Part shown: positions 26,146 through 35,014 of the stretch, in pieces
How the letters are laid out: every line of letters begins with the position of its first letter
Numbering within the stretch: position 1 is the first letter of the stretch
NCBI GenBank assembly: GCA_021202275.1
Contig: JAJQDI010000032.1
Coordinates: 1 to 62,167 of the forward strand
Length of the DNA: 62,167 nucleotides
Direction of reading: 5' to 3'
Origin: Bacteroides sp.
Lineage (GTDB): Bacteria; Bacteroidota; Bacteroidia; Bacteroidales; Bacteroidaceae
Program-made: the position numbers and the translations under genes
The notes under the pieces: model-generated
The model's input: the letters and a program-made list of their open reading frames with translations, nothing else
The model's database searches: none
What the model was told of the DNA's origin: nothing

Positions 26146-27102
26146 ATGGCAAAGATCGCGAACAATCTGACTGAACTGATCGGGCAAACTCCCTTGCTGC
26201 ATCTGGCGGCTTATGAAAAGTGTTACGGCCTGCGAAACCGGCTGATAGCAAAACTGGAATCTTTCAATCCGGCGGGGAGTGTGAAAGACCGGGTGGCGCT
26301 GGCCATGATCGAAGACGCAGAAAGAAAAGGACTCCTACTTCCGGGAGCTACCCTGATCGAGCCCACCAGTGGAAATACAGGAATAGGACTGGCCATGGTA
26401 GCGGCTATCAAAGGGTATAAACTGATCCTTACTATGCCGGAAACGATGAGTTTGGAACGACGCAATCTCCTGGAGGCGCTGGGAACCTGTCTGGTGCTTA
26501 CAGATGGTATGGAAGGGATGGCAGGTTCGATCTTCAAAGCGCACGAGCTCAACCGGACTATTCCCGGATCCTTGATCCTACAACAGTTTGAGAACCCTAC
26601 GAATACAGAGATACATGTCCGGACCACGGCCCGAGAGATCTGGGAAGATACCGAAGGGAAGGTAGACGCGTTTGTGGCTGGTGTGGGAACCGGAGGTACC
26701 ATCAGTGGAGTCGGCAGGGCGCTCAGGGAGTGGAATCCTCATGTACACATAGTAGCGGTGGAACCTGCCTCTTCTCCGGTTTTGTCGGGAGGTCAGGCTG
26801 CCCCTCATCGCATACAAGGGATAGGAGTCAACTTCGTACCTGCTATCTATGATCCTTCGGTCGTAGACGAGGTGATGGCTGTTCCGCATCAGGAGGCTAT
26901 TCGCGGAAGCAGGGAACTGGCTACTCTGGAAGGACTGTTAGCGGGCTTCTCTTCGGGAGCAGCAGTATATGCTGCCCGACAGCTGGCTTCGCGGCCTGGC
27001 TGGGAAGACAAACATATAGTAGTCTTGCTGCCTGACAGCGGTGAACGGTATTTATCAACAGAATTGTATGCGTTCGACGCATATTCATTGGAAGAAAAAT
27101 GA
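26146..27102 (+). CDS. cysK: Cysteine synthase A (O-acetylserine sulfhydrylase)
   Basis: A 318-residue PLP enzyme making cysteine from O-acetylserine and sulfide. The PLP lysine is Lys47 in NPAGSVKDR, the substrate loop is EPTSGNTGIG, and the phosphate-binding GTGGTISG motif is present, as is the late SGERYLST signature. Length is normal. It overlaps the next gene by ATGA. The 60-nt gap before it holds a copy of the AAGTTTTAAGT repeat also seen at 37.6 kb. Confidence 0.92.
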   Translation: MAKIANNLTELIGQTPLLHLAAYEKCYGLRNRLIAKLESFNPAGSVKDRVALAMIEDAERKGLLLPGATLIEPTSGNTGIGLAMVAAIKGYKLILTMPETMSLERRNLLEALGTCLVLTDGMEGMAGSIFKAHELNRTIPGSLILQQFENPTNTEIHVRTTAREIWEDTEGKVDAFVAGVGTGGTISGVGRALREWNPHVHIVAVEPASSPVLSGGQAAPHRIQGIGVNFVPAIYDPSVVDEVMAVPHQEAIRGSRELATLEGLLAGFSSGAAVYAARQLASRPGWEDKHIVVLLPDSGERYLSTELYAFDAYSLEEK

Positions 27103-27926
27103 AAAAACTATCGATCTTTTTCCTGTGCGCTGTCGCAGGAATCTTCTCTGTACATGCGCAAACCTCCTACCGAGAGTATTATGACCGTGCGCTGGAACTG
27201 GCCGGAGCGGATAGCCTGGCACAGGCAGAGTACTTTTTCAAAGAAGCGTTGCGGGCAGAGCCTGCCAATGTACAGAACGCGTTGATCTTCTCCAACCTGG
27301 GAGTGGTTCAGCATCGTATGGGGAAATACGAGATGGCTGTAGAATCGTTCAGCCTTGCCTTGAATCTGCTTCCCGACTATGTACCGGTATTGCTGAACCG
27401 GGCCTCAGCCCATCTGGAACTGGGAGAGGTCAGTCGCGCGTTGGCCGATTATACGCATGTCCTGGCCATAGATAGCCACCAGACAGAAGCCTTACTGATG
27501 CGCGCATACATCTTTATGAGCCGCAGAGAGTATCCGGAGGCACGGGCAGATTATGAACAACTGTTGCAGACAGAGCCGCAAAGTTATGCCGGTCGGCTGG
27601 GTGTTGTCACACTGGAGCAGCAAGTCGGACGTCATCCGGAGGCGCTGATGGTATTGAATGGTCTGATCACAGAGTTCCCGGAAGAAGAGGAACTGTATAT
27701 CATCCGGGCCAATCTGCATGTAGACATGGACCAGACAGAGGCTGCGCTGCTGGATCTGGAAGAAGCCATCCGGCTGAACGAAGACAATCCGATCCCTTAT
27801 TGCATACGGGGAGAGATCTTTCTGGCTCAGAAGAAAAACGCCTGGGCAGGAAGGAATTTCAAGAAAGCCATTTCGCTGGGATATCCTGCTTCGGAGTTGC
27901 GGGAGCAGTTAAAACGTATAAAATGA
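27099..27926 (+). CDS. Exported tetratricopeptide-repeat protein
   Basis: A 275-residue protein with a signal peptide (about 1-20, ending VHAQ), then six or seven TPR units covering nearly all the mature chain (for example ALIFSNLGVVQHRMGKYEMA and PVLLNRASAHLELGEVSRA). It probably serves as a periplasmic scaffold for protein contacts. It starts within the cysK stop codon, so it is translationally coupled to it. No enzymatic domain is seen. Confidence 0.8.
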   Translation: MKKLSIFFLCAVAGIFSVHAQTSYREYYDRALELAGADSLAQAEYFFKEALRAEPANVQNALIFSNLGVVQHRMGKYEMAVESFSLALNLLPDYVPVLLNRASAHLELGEVSRALADYTHVLAIDSHQTEALLMRAYIFMSRREYPEARADYEQLLQTEPQSYAGRLGVVTLEQQVGRHPEALMVLNGLITEFPEEEELYIIRANLHVDMDQTEAALLDLEEAIRLNEDNPIPYCIRGEIFLAQKKNAWAGRNFKKAISLGYPASELREQLKRIK

Positions 27927-27937
27927 CTCTTTTGTAG

Positions 27938-28102
27938 TTACTCTTTTCTATTTTTGTCGCTTCCCGGCGATGACCTTCGCTTCTGCCGGTACCTGATCCG
28001 TTTCCTTCGCCCCGGGAAGAGCTTTGTTCCCGGAACCTTTCCCGGTTGTTTGTTCCTTGGGGCTTCCTTGTTCTTCCTGGGTCTTCCCACTTCGGCCTTC
28101 AT
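27938..28102 (-). CDS. Possible small Lys/Arg-rich protein (54 aa)
   Basis: A minus-strand ATG frame of 54 codons in an otherwise empty gap. It is very basic, has an AT-hook-like VGRPRKN near the N terminus and GRRKRIRYRQKRR near the middle. It could be a small nucleic-acid-binding protein. Against it: no clear promoter was found, and another frame of the same purine-rich strand is also open, so base composition alone might keep it open. Confidence 0.3.
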   Translation of the reverse strand: MKAEVGRPRKNKEAPRNKQPGKVPGTKLFPGRRKRIRYRQKRRSSPGSDKNRKE

Positions 28103-28609
28103 GTAGAAAAAGGTTCCATTTATGGCCTTTATTCTAACGTGAAATCTTAATACAGATAAAATGGAATGATAAAAAAGAATTTATTTGGCAGCTTTCCGGC
28201 CAGTGAAGTTATGATTTTGTTAACTATATCGATTTATTAAATCTGCACACCTGACACTCCGTACATTCAGATAAAAAGAGACGGTATACGTAAAAAATGA
28301 ACGAATTTAATACTCCGGAAGTGTGTATATTGCTCTTCCCGGCCTCCTTTCCTGTTTGACCGCAATACAATTCATAGTCTTCATGATCAGCCTTTCCCGG
28401 TAAGCCGGGACGGTCAATTAAATCCATGAAGTAATGTTAAAGTTTCTTATTATCAGGTTAAAGCAACGGGTAAGAACGCTTCTGAATTGTTGCTATAGAA
28501 AAAATATATACGAAAAAGTTGCGTATATGAAAAAAATATACGAGATTTGTAACAGCTAACGCTTTTAAGAACAGTGTATATTTATTACAAACCCTAACCA
28601 GTTAATTCG
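28103..28609. other. Intergenic region, no clear gene
   Basis: About 500 bases. The last part is AT-rich, with repeats of TATACG-like words (28500-28550) just before the AraC-type gene. I see no good -7/-33 pair and no coding frame I would defend. Confidence 0.4.
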
Positions 28610-29068
28610 ATGAGTGATTTAGAAAACAAAAAACAGGAGGAGGCTCCCAAGAAGCGGCCTTATAACCTGCGTGAAAAGAAAGAGAAGAAAGTAGCCTACA
28701 GATCGTTGATCAGACCTGAACTGGCTGATGAGTTGTATGACAAGATCCTGAATATTGTGGTGGTACAGAAAAAATACCGGGATCCCAATTATTCGGCCAA
28801 GGATCTGGCGAAAGAGTTGAAAACCAATACCCGCTATTTGTCGGCGGTTGTCAATTCGCGTTTCGGTATGAACTATTCCTGCCTGTTGAACGAATACAGG
28901 GTGAAGGATGCGCTTTATTTGTTGACCGATAAGCGATATGCCGATAAGAATGTAGAAGAGATCAGCTCTATGGTTGGATTTGCCAACCGTCAGTCGTTCT
29001 ACGCTGCGTTCTACAAATATGTAGGTGAAACTCCTAACGGATATCGGAAAAGAAGTGTAGAAAAGTAA
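28610..29068 (+). CDS. AraC-type helix-turn-helix protein
   Basis: A 152-residue protein with a Lys/Glu-rich N-terminal 40 residues and a C-terminal AraC/XylS-type DNA-binding domain. The two helix-turn-helix units are visible as SAKDLAKELKTNTRYLSAVVN and VEEISSMVGFANRQSFYAAFYKYVGETPNGYRK. There is no ligand-binding or receiver domain, so it may be constitutively active or regulated by its abundance. It stands alone with its own terminator. Target genes are unknown. Confidence 0.82.
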   Translation: MSDLENKKQEEAPKKRPYNLREKKEKKVAYRSLIRPELADELYDKILNIVVVQKKYRDPNYSAKDLAKELKTNTRYLSAVVNSRFGMNYSCLLNEYRVKDALYLLTDKRYADKNVEEISSMVGFANRQSFYAAFYKYVGETPNGYRKRSVEK

Positions 29069-29105
29069 CACACTTCATACGATATACTGAGAAACAGAAT
29101 CGAAA

Positions 29106-29141
29106 AAGGAACTATTCCCAACCGGAATATTTCCTTTTTTC
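29106..29141 (+). terminator. Terminator of the AraC-type gene
   Basis: An imperfect hairpin (GGAACTATTCC with GGAATATTTCC) is followed by a T-rich run. Confidence 0.75.
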
Positions 29142-29280
29142 TTTTGGTGAACCTGTCTGCATCTTACTTGTTTTTTAGTAGCTTTGCCAATTATAACATA
29201 GGCAATGCTGATCTTTAGCATAGCCTGGAGGACAAGGAACTATGTAAAAGGAGAGCTGTATTCGACTAAAACAGTACATG

Positions 29281-29475
29281 ACTGGCTATTTACGATTTAC
29301 TGATTTACGAACCAACAGTCAATCAATCGCAGCCACAATCATCCGCAACACGCCTGGCACAGGCGTATCATCGCCTTTGGTCTCGCGCCGTCAAGTGAAA
29401 TAGCGGAGGGATATAAATCGTATGTTATACGACGTATTTTCAATCGTACATTGTAAATCGTCCAATCGTAAATCT
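29281..29475. repeat. Dispersed intergenic repeat, composite copy
   Basis: It begins with TTTACGATTTACTGATTTACG and AACCAAC, shared with the copies at 42.57 and 50.85 kb. It ends with GTATTTTCAATCGTACATTG and AAATCG, shared (with small changes) with 38.37 kb. The middle is unlike the other copies. No coding content is seen. It sits just upstream of the dipeptidyl peptidase III gene. Confidence 0.65.
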
Positions 29476-29537
29476 CTTCGTTTTTTTTGGCGGAGCAAAG
29501 AAATGAACATAAAAAAGAAATAAACACGAAATATAAT

Positions 29538-31586
29538 ATGAAAACGAACATCCTATCCATGGCTTTGGCTACGACCGTCCTGGCGTCGTGCGGAGGAGCC
29601 GGAAACGAAACAGCCGGGAAAGATAATTTAATATACAACGTGGAACAATTTGCCGATTTACAGATACTCAGGTATGACGTACCGGGTTTTGAAGAACTGA
29701 GCCTGAAACAGAAAGAGCTGATTTATTATCTCTCGGAAGCTGCTCTGGCAGGGAGAGATATCCTGTTTGACCAGAATGGGAAATACAACCTGGCCATCCG
29801 TCGCATGCTGGAAGCCGTATATACCCACTATGAAGGCGATCGGAATGATCCGGAATTCAAGGAACTGGAAGTGTACCTCAAACGCGTGTGGTTTTCCAAC
29901 GGTATCCACCACCATTACGGAATGGAGAAGTTTGTTCCGGGATTCAGTGAAAATTTCCTGCGTACCCAGATAGGTAAGCTCGATGTCTCCCTGCTTCCCC
30001 TTTCCGGAGATGAAAATGCAGAAACATTCTGTAACGTGATCTTCCCCGTTATTTTCGACCCTCAGGTGATGCCCAAGCGGGTCAATCAGGCAGACGGCGA
30101 AGACCTGGTACTTACTTCCGCCTGCAACTACTACGACGGAGTCACTCAGCAGGAAGCGGAAGCCTTCTACCAGGCCCTGAAAGATCCGGAAGATCAGACC
30201 CCGGTATCCTATGGACTCAACAGCCGGTTGGTGAAGAAAGACGGAAAGATACAGGAAGAGGTCTGGAAAGTAGGTGGTCTCTATACCGGGGCGATCGAAC
30301 AGATCGTCGGGTGGTTGGAAAAAGCGGAAGGTGTGGCCGAGAATGAGGCACAGCGGGCCGTGATCTCTACACTGATCGCGTATTACCGCACCGGAGATCT
30401 GAAGACGTTCGATGACTACAGTATCCTCTGGGTGCGTGACCTGGATTCCAGGGTCGATTTTATCAATGGTTTTACCGAGACATACGGCGACCCGTTGGGC
30501 ATGAAGGCCAGCTGGGAGTCGTTGGTCAACTTCAAAGATAAAGAAGCTACCAAACGTACCGAACTGATCAGTGCCAACGCGCAGTGGTTCGAAGATCACT
30601 CTCCGGTAGACAGTCAGTTCAAGAAAGAAGAGGTGAAAGGAGTATCTGCCAAAGTGATCACGGCAGCTATCCTGGCCGGTGATCTCTATCCTGCTACCGC
30701 CATCGGTATCAACCTGCCCAATGCAGACTGGATACGTAGCCGGCACGGTTCCAAGTCGGTCACTATCGGCAATATAACAGACGCTTACAACAAAGCTGCT
30801 CGTGGCAATGGATTCCACGAGGAATTTGTGTACAGCGATACGGAAAAGCAGCTGATCGACACGTATGGAGATCTCACAGGGAACCTACATACCGATCTGC
30901 ACGAATGTCTGGGACACGGATCGGGTAAGTTGCTGCCCGGAGTAGATCCGGACGCGCTGAAGGCATACGGCTCTACGATCGAGGAGACCCGGGCCGACTT
31001 GTTCGGCCTCTATTACGTGGCCGACCCGAAGTTGGTGGAACTGGGACTTACTCCCAACAGTGAAGCGTACAAAGCCGAGTATTACACCTTCCTGATGAAT
31101 GGGTTGATGACACAACTGGTGCGTATCGAACTGGGCAATGAAGTGGAAGAAGCACACATGCGCAACCGGCAGCTGATTGCCCGGTGGGTCTACGAAAAAG
31201 GTGCCGCTGACCGGGTGGTAGAGATAGTGACCAGAGAAGGGAAGACCTATGTGGTGATCAATGACTATCCGAAACTCCGTCAGCTGTTTGGTGAATTGCT
31301 GGCAGAGATCCAGCGCATCAAATCTACCGGAGACTATGATCAGGCCCGCGCGCTGGTCGAGAATTACGCGGTGAAGGTAGACCCTCAGTTGCACGCGGAG
31401 GTCCTGGAACGCTATCGCAAACTAAATCTTTCTCCTTACAAAGGATTTGTGAACCCGCGGTACGAAGCTATCCGGAACGGTGCCGGAGAGTTGACAGATG
31501 TGAAGGTCAGCTACGAAGAGGGATTCGCTGAGCAGATGTTACGTTACAGCAGAGACTACTCTTTTTTACCCACCCGGAACGATTGA
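29538..31586 (+). CDS. Dipeptidyl peptidase III, lipoprotein form (M49)
   Basis: A 682-residue zinc exopeptidase releasing dipeptides from peptide N termini. The M49 zinc motif is HECLGH (His455, Glu456, His460), and the third ligand lies in EETRADL (Glu482/483). I chose the ATG at 29538 because it opens with a lipoprotein signal ending LASCGG; the frame extends further upstream but without a signal. The enzyme is therefore probably membrane-anchored in the periplasm, as in other Bacteroidetes, rather than cytosolic as in eukaryotes. Cys in the zinc motif (HECLGH rather than HELLGH) is usual for the bacterial branch. Confidence 0.9.
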   Translation: MKTNILSMALATTVLASCGGAGNETAGKDNLIYNVEQFADLQILRYDVPGFEELSLKQKELIYYLSEAALAGRDILFDQNGKYNLAIRRMLEAVYTHYEGDRNDPEFKELEVYLKRVWFSNGIHHHYGMEKFVPGFSENFLRTQIGKLDVSLLPLSGDENAETFCNVIFPVIFDPQVMPKRVNQADGEDLVLTSACNYYDGVTQQEAEAFYQALKDPEDQTPVSYGLNSRLVKKDGKIQEEVWKVGGLYTGAIEQIVGWLEKAEGVAENEAQRAVISTLIAYYRTGDLKTFDDYSILWVRDLDSRVDFINGFTETYGDPLGMKASWESLVNFKDKEATKRTELISANAQWFEDHSPVDSQFKKEEVKGVSAKVITAAILAGDLYPATAIGINLPNADWIRSRHGSKSVTIGNITDAYNKAARGNGFHEEFVYSDTEKQLIDTYGDLTGNLHTDLHECLGHGSGKLLPGVDPDALKAYGSTIEETRADLFGLYYVADPKLVELGLTPNSEAYKAEYYTFLMNGLMTQLVRIELGNEVEEAHMRNRQLIARWVYEKGAADRVVEIVTREGKTYVVINDYPKLRQLFGELLAEIQRIKSTGDYDQARALVENYAVKVDPQLHAEVLERYRKLNLSPYKGFVNPRYEAIRNGAGELTDVKVSYEEGFAEQMLRYSRDYSFLPTRND

Positions 31587-31589
31587 TCC

Positions 31590-32255
31590 ATGGATGTCAA
31601 CGAACAGATCAGAGAGATCAAAACACAGCTCCGCCTCTTTATGAACGGAGCTGTGTCCCAGAGCATGCGCGAAAAAGGGCTTGTCTACAAGCTGAATTTC
31701 GGTGTAGAGCTTCCCCGGCTCAGAGAGATCGCCTCCGCGCTGCCCCGGGACCATCAGCTGGCACAAGCACTGTGGAAAGAAGAGATCCGGGAGTGCAAAA
31801 TACTGGCTGCCATGCTGCAACCGACCGACAGTTTTTATCCGGAAATAGCAGACATCTGGGCAGAGGATATCCGCAACATGGAGATAGCCGAACTGACGTG
31901 CATGAACCTGTTTTGCAAACTGGACTATGCTCCGGCCAAATCTTTCCACTGGATCGCGGACGAGCGGGAATATATTCAGGTATGCGGTTTCCTCACCATA
32001 GCCCGCCTGCTGGGCCAGAAGGGAGACATGGACGAACGGGCCTCCGGAGAGTTCCTGGATCAGACGGTGTGTGCCGTTCTGTCGGGTAGCTATCCGGTAC
32101 AGACAGCCGCCTTGCGCGCTTTGCGCAAGTATATGCAACACAGTGAGGAACATGCCTTCCGGGTATGCCGTCTGGTAGAAGAAATGAAAGATTCTGCAAA
32201 CCCGCGTCAGCGGCTTTTGTACGACACGGTTAAAGAAGAAACCGAGGGGATATAA
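31590..32255 (+). CDS. AlkD-like DNA alkylation repair protein
   Basis: A 221-residue all-helical HEAT-like protein. The segment RLREIASALPRDHQLAQALWKEEIRECKILAAML resembles the DNA alkylation repair family (AlkC/AlkD), which excises N3- or N7-alkylated purines without base flipping. The conserved Trp/Asp catalytic residues cannot be assigned with confidence by eye. It starts 3 nt after the peptidase stop. It could instead be a HEAT-repeat protein with another role. Confidence 0.7.
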   Translation: MDVNEQIREIKTQLRLFMNGAVSQSMREKGLVYKLNFGVELPRLREIASALPRDHQLAQALWKEEIRECKILAAMLQPTDSFYPEIADIWAEDIRNMEIAELTCMNLFCKLDYAPAKSFHWIADEREYIQVCGFLTIARLLGQKGDMDERASGEFLDQTVCAVLSGSYPVQTAALRALRKYMQHSEEHAFRVCRLVEEMKDSANPRQRLLYDTVKEETEGI

Positions 32256-32272
32256 AAAAGATTCTTTATCCC

Positions 32273-32301
32273 TTGGTTTCTGCAAAAAAGGATTAACTTT
32301 G
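32273..32301 (+). promoter_or_regulatory. Promoter of the fur-like/purA unit
   Basis: TTG (32273-32275), 18 nt, TAACTTTG (32294-32301). The spacing is one short of the ideal 19. The start codon lies 23 nt after the -7 box. Confidence 0.6.
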
Positions 32302-32323
32302 TTGGCGCTAACTCTGTGTCAAC

Positions 32324-32812
32324 ATGGAAATCCAGAACGTAAAAAATACAGTAAGGCAGATATTCACCGAATATCTTCAGGCGAATGGGCATCGCAAGAC
32401 TCCCGAACGTTATGCTATACTGGATACGATCTACTCTATAGACGGACATTTTGACATTGATACGCTTTATCTGAAAATGATGAACCAGGAGAATTTCCGG
32501 GTCAGCCGCGCTACGTTGTACAACACCATCATTCTCCTGATCAACGCCCGCCTGGTGATCAAACATCAGTTTGGTCACTCTTCTCAATACGAACGTTCCT
32601 ACAACCGGGAAACTCATCATCATCAAATATGTACGCAATGTGGCAAAGTAGAAGAGTTCCAGAACGACGCTCTTCAGTCTGCCATTGAGAATACCAGACT
32701 CAAACGGTTTCACCTTTCGCACTATTCGCTCTATATCTACGGATTGTGCAGCAAGTGTGGCCGCATGAACAAACGACAAAAATCTAATAACAATCATAAG
32801 AAAGAAAAATGA
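32324..32812 (+). CDS. Fur-family metal/peroxide-responsive regulator
   Basis: A 162-residue Fur-type repressor. The winged helix spans about 10-85 (RKTPERYAILDTIYS, SRATLYNTIILL as the recognition helix). The dimer and metal part has THHHQICTQCGKVEEF and LCSKCGRMN, whose two CXXC motifs form the structural zinc site. It could be Fur, PerR or Zur; the sequence alone does not settle the metal. It overlaps purA by ATGA, so it is coupled to purine synthesis, a linkage I have no mechanistic explanation for. Confidence 0.88.
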   Translation: MEIQNVKNTVRQIFTEYLQANGHRKTPERYAILDTIYSIDGHFDIDTLYLKMMNQENFRVSRATLYNTIILLINARLVIKHQFGHSSQYERSYNRETHHHQICTQCGKVEEFQNDALQSAIENTRLKRFHLSHYSLYIYGLCSKCGRMNKRQKSNNNHKKEK

Positions 32813-34080
32813 AAGTAGATGTTCTATTAGGATTGCAATGGGGCGACGAAGGTAAAGGGAAAGTGGTGGATATACTCACTCCCCGTTACGATGTAGTAGC
32901 TCGCTTCCAGGGTGGGCCCAACGCGGGTCATACACTCGAATTTGCAGGTCAGAAATATGTGCTGCGTTCCATTCCTTCGGGTATCTTTCAGGGAGATAAA
33001 ATAAATATTATCGGCAACGGAGTGGTACTGGACCCTGCTCTTTTCAAGGCAGAAGCAGAGGCGCTGGAGGTAGCGGGACACAAATTGAAGGAGAGGCTAC
33101 ACATCTCCAAAAAGGCTCACCTTATCCTGCCTACGCACCGTCTGTTGGATGCTGCCTATGAAGCTGCCAAAGGAGATGCCAAAGTGGGTACCACCAGCAA
33201 AGGCATCGGACCTACCTATACGGATAAGATCAGCCGCAACGGACTGCGTGTCGGAGATATCCTGCATCGTTTCGAAGAGAAATACGAGCAGGTCAGATCC
33301 CGTCATGAGATGATCCTGAAAGGGCTCAACTACTCCTATGATCTGCAGGAGATGGAACAGGCCTGGTTCGAGGGTATCAATTACCTCAAGCAATTCAATC
33401 TGGTAGATACCGAACATGAGATCAACAACCTGTTGAACGAAGAGAAAAGTGTGCTTTGCGAAGGTGCTCAGGGTACGATGCTGGATATCGATTTTGGTTC
33501 CTATCCGTATGTGACCTCTTCCAATACCATCTGTGCCGGTGCGTGTACCGGACTGGGGCTGGCTCCTCATAAGATCGGCGAGGTGTACGGCATATTCAAA
33601 GCCTATTGTACCCGTGTGGGGGCCGGACCGTTCCCTACGGAATTGTTTGACAAGATCGGCGACCGCATCTGTACGCTGGGACATGAGTTCGGTTCGGTGA
33701 CTGGCAGGAAACGCCGTTGCGGATGGATTGATCTGGTGGCACTGAAGTATTCGATCATGATCAATGGGGTCACCAAACTGATCATGATGAAAAGCGATGT
33801 GCTGGACACGTTCGATACCATCAAAGCCTGTGTCGCCTACCGCATAAACGGAGAAGAGATTACCTATTTCCCTTACGACATCGAAGAGGGCGTGCAGCCG
33901 GTATATGTAGAATTGCCGGGCTGGCAGACAGACATGACAAGAATGCAGAGTGAGAACGAATTTCCGGAAGAGTTCAATGCCTATCTTTCTTTCCTGGAAG
34001 AGCAACTGGGCGTGCCTATCTGCATCGTTTCTGTAGGTCCTGACCGGGCACAGACCATCGAACGTTATACAGAAGAATAA
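32809..34080 (+). CDS. purA: Adenylosuccinate synthetase
   Basis: A 423-residue GTP-dependent enzyme joining aspartate to IMP, the first step from IMP to AMP. It has the GDEGKGKVVD phosphate loop at the N terminus, NAGHT with the catalytic His, GPTYTDKISRNG, and the GTP-base contact region late in the chain (VSVGPDRAQTIE). Length is normal. It is followed by a strong terminator. Confidence 0.95.
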   Translation: MKVDVLLGLQWGDEGKGKVVDILTPRYDVVARFQGGPNAGHTLEFAGQKYVLRSIPSGIFQGDKINIIGNGVVLDPALFKAEAEALEVAGHKLKERLHISKKAHLILPTHRLLDAAYEAAKGDAKVGTTSKGIGPTYTDKISRNGLRVGDILHRFEEKYEQVRSRHEMILKGLNYSYDLQEMEQAWFEGINYLKQFNLVDTEHEINNLLNEEKSVLCEGAQGTMLDIDFGSYPYVTSSNTICAGACTGLGLAPHKIGEVYGIFKAYCTRVGAGPFPTELFDKIGDRICTLGHEFGSVTGRKRRCGWIDLVALKYSIMINGVTKLIMMKSDVLDTFDTIKACVAYRINGEEITYFPYDIEEGVQPVYVELPGWQTDMTRMQSENEFPEEFNAYLSFLEEQLGVPICIVSVGPDRAQTIERYTEE

Positions 34081-34104
34081 TATCTTATAAATCTTCCTAA
34101 AAAG

Positions 34105-34137
34105 AGAGAGGCAGCTGATTGCCTCTCTTTTTTTTAT
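34105..34137 (+). terminator. Terminator of the fur-purA unit
   Basis: A 9-bp stem (AGAGAGGCA with TGCCTCTCT) with a 6-nt loop and a long T-run. Confidence 0.88.
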
Positions 34138-34196
34138 TTAATTTTGGCAAACTATTTGCATGCTATTTTGTAGTATACACATAAAAAACGAGGATT

Positions 34197-34877
34197 ATGG
34201 GATTGATTTGGATCATTTTTATTGGAATAGCTGTTATCAGTTACGCCGTACAGGCAAATTTGCAGTCTAAATTTAAGACGTATTCGAAAATACCGGTCTC
34301 CAATGGAATGACCGGACGTGATGTGGCGATTAAGATGTTACAGGACAATGGTATCTACGATGTCAAAGTGATGAGTACCCAGGGTACACTGACCGATCAT
34401 TATAATCCTGAAAATAAAACCATCAGCCTGAGTCAGGGTATATACGACAGTTCAAGTATCATGGCGGCTGCCGTGGCTGCTCACGAATGTGGCCATGCCG
34501 TGCAGCACGCGCGTGCCTACGCGCCTCTGAAGATGCGTAGTGCCCTGGTACCGGTCGTTACCTTTGCTTCCCGCTGGATGACATGGATCCTGCTGGCAGG
34601 TATCATCTTTTTCCAGTCTTTCCCTCAGTTGTTGCTGGCAGGTATTATTTTGTTTGCTACTACTACTTTATTCAGTTTCATCACCCTTCCGGTAGAGATC
34701 GATGCCAGTAAGCGTGCGCTGGTGTGGCTGAATGGCTCAGGGATCACGGATTCCCGGAATCATGCTCAGGCAGAAAGTGCGCTTCGTTCGGCGGCCTATA
34801 CCTATGTAGTAGCAGCGCTCGGATCCCTGGCTACGCTGGTCTACTATATCTTTATCTTTATGTCCCGCAACCGATAA
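34197..34877 (+). CDS. Membrane zinc metallopeptidase (YugP-like)
   Basis: A 226-residue protein of the neutral zinc metallopeptidase family resembling B. subtilis YugP. There is an N-terminal membrane helix (about 2-18), then the zinc motif HECGH (His96, Glu97, His100) in AAHECGHAVQHA, and two more helices (about 122-165). A last helix lies at the C terminus. The active site would face the cytoplasm or membrane edge. The substrate is unknown. Confidence 0.85.
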   Translation: MGLIWIIFIGIAVISYAVQANLQSKFKTYSKIPVSNGMTGRDVAIKMLQDNGIYDVKVMSTQGTLTDHYNPENKTISLSQGIYDSSSIMAAAVAAHECGHAVQHARAYAPLKMRSALVPVVTFASRWMTWILLAGIIFFQSFPQLLLAGIILFATTTLFSFITLPVEIDASKRALVWLNGSGITDSRNHAQAESALRSAAYTYVVAALGSLATLVYYIFIFMSRNR

Positions 34878-35014
34878 CAGATTTTTGTCAGACTTATATA
34901 TGCAGGAGATATGCCGCAAGGGATATCTCCTGTTCTTTTAGGGTATCATGCGGTGGAGGAGGGGGTTCTGACCCTGATCCGTACCATACATATCTGCATG
35001 CGTACCACTTCTTA

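Noticed and set aside
27950..28125. A second open frame (GRSGKTQEEQ-like) on the minus strand overlapping the 54-aa candidate
   Set aside because: No ATG in frame; it is open because of purine-rich composition. It lowers confidence in the 54-aa candidate as well.
29658..30818. 386-codon minus-strand frame inside dipeptidyl peptidase III
   Set aside because: Antisense shadow; the plus strand carries the M49 zinc motif.
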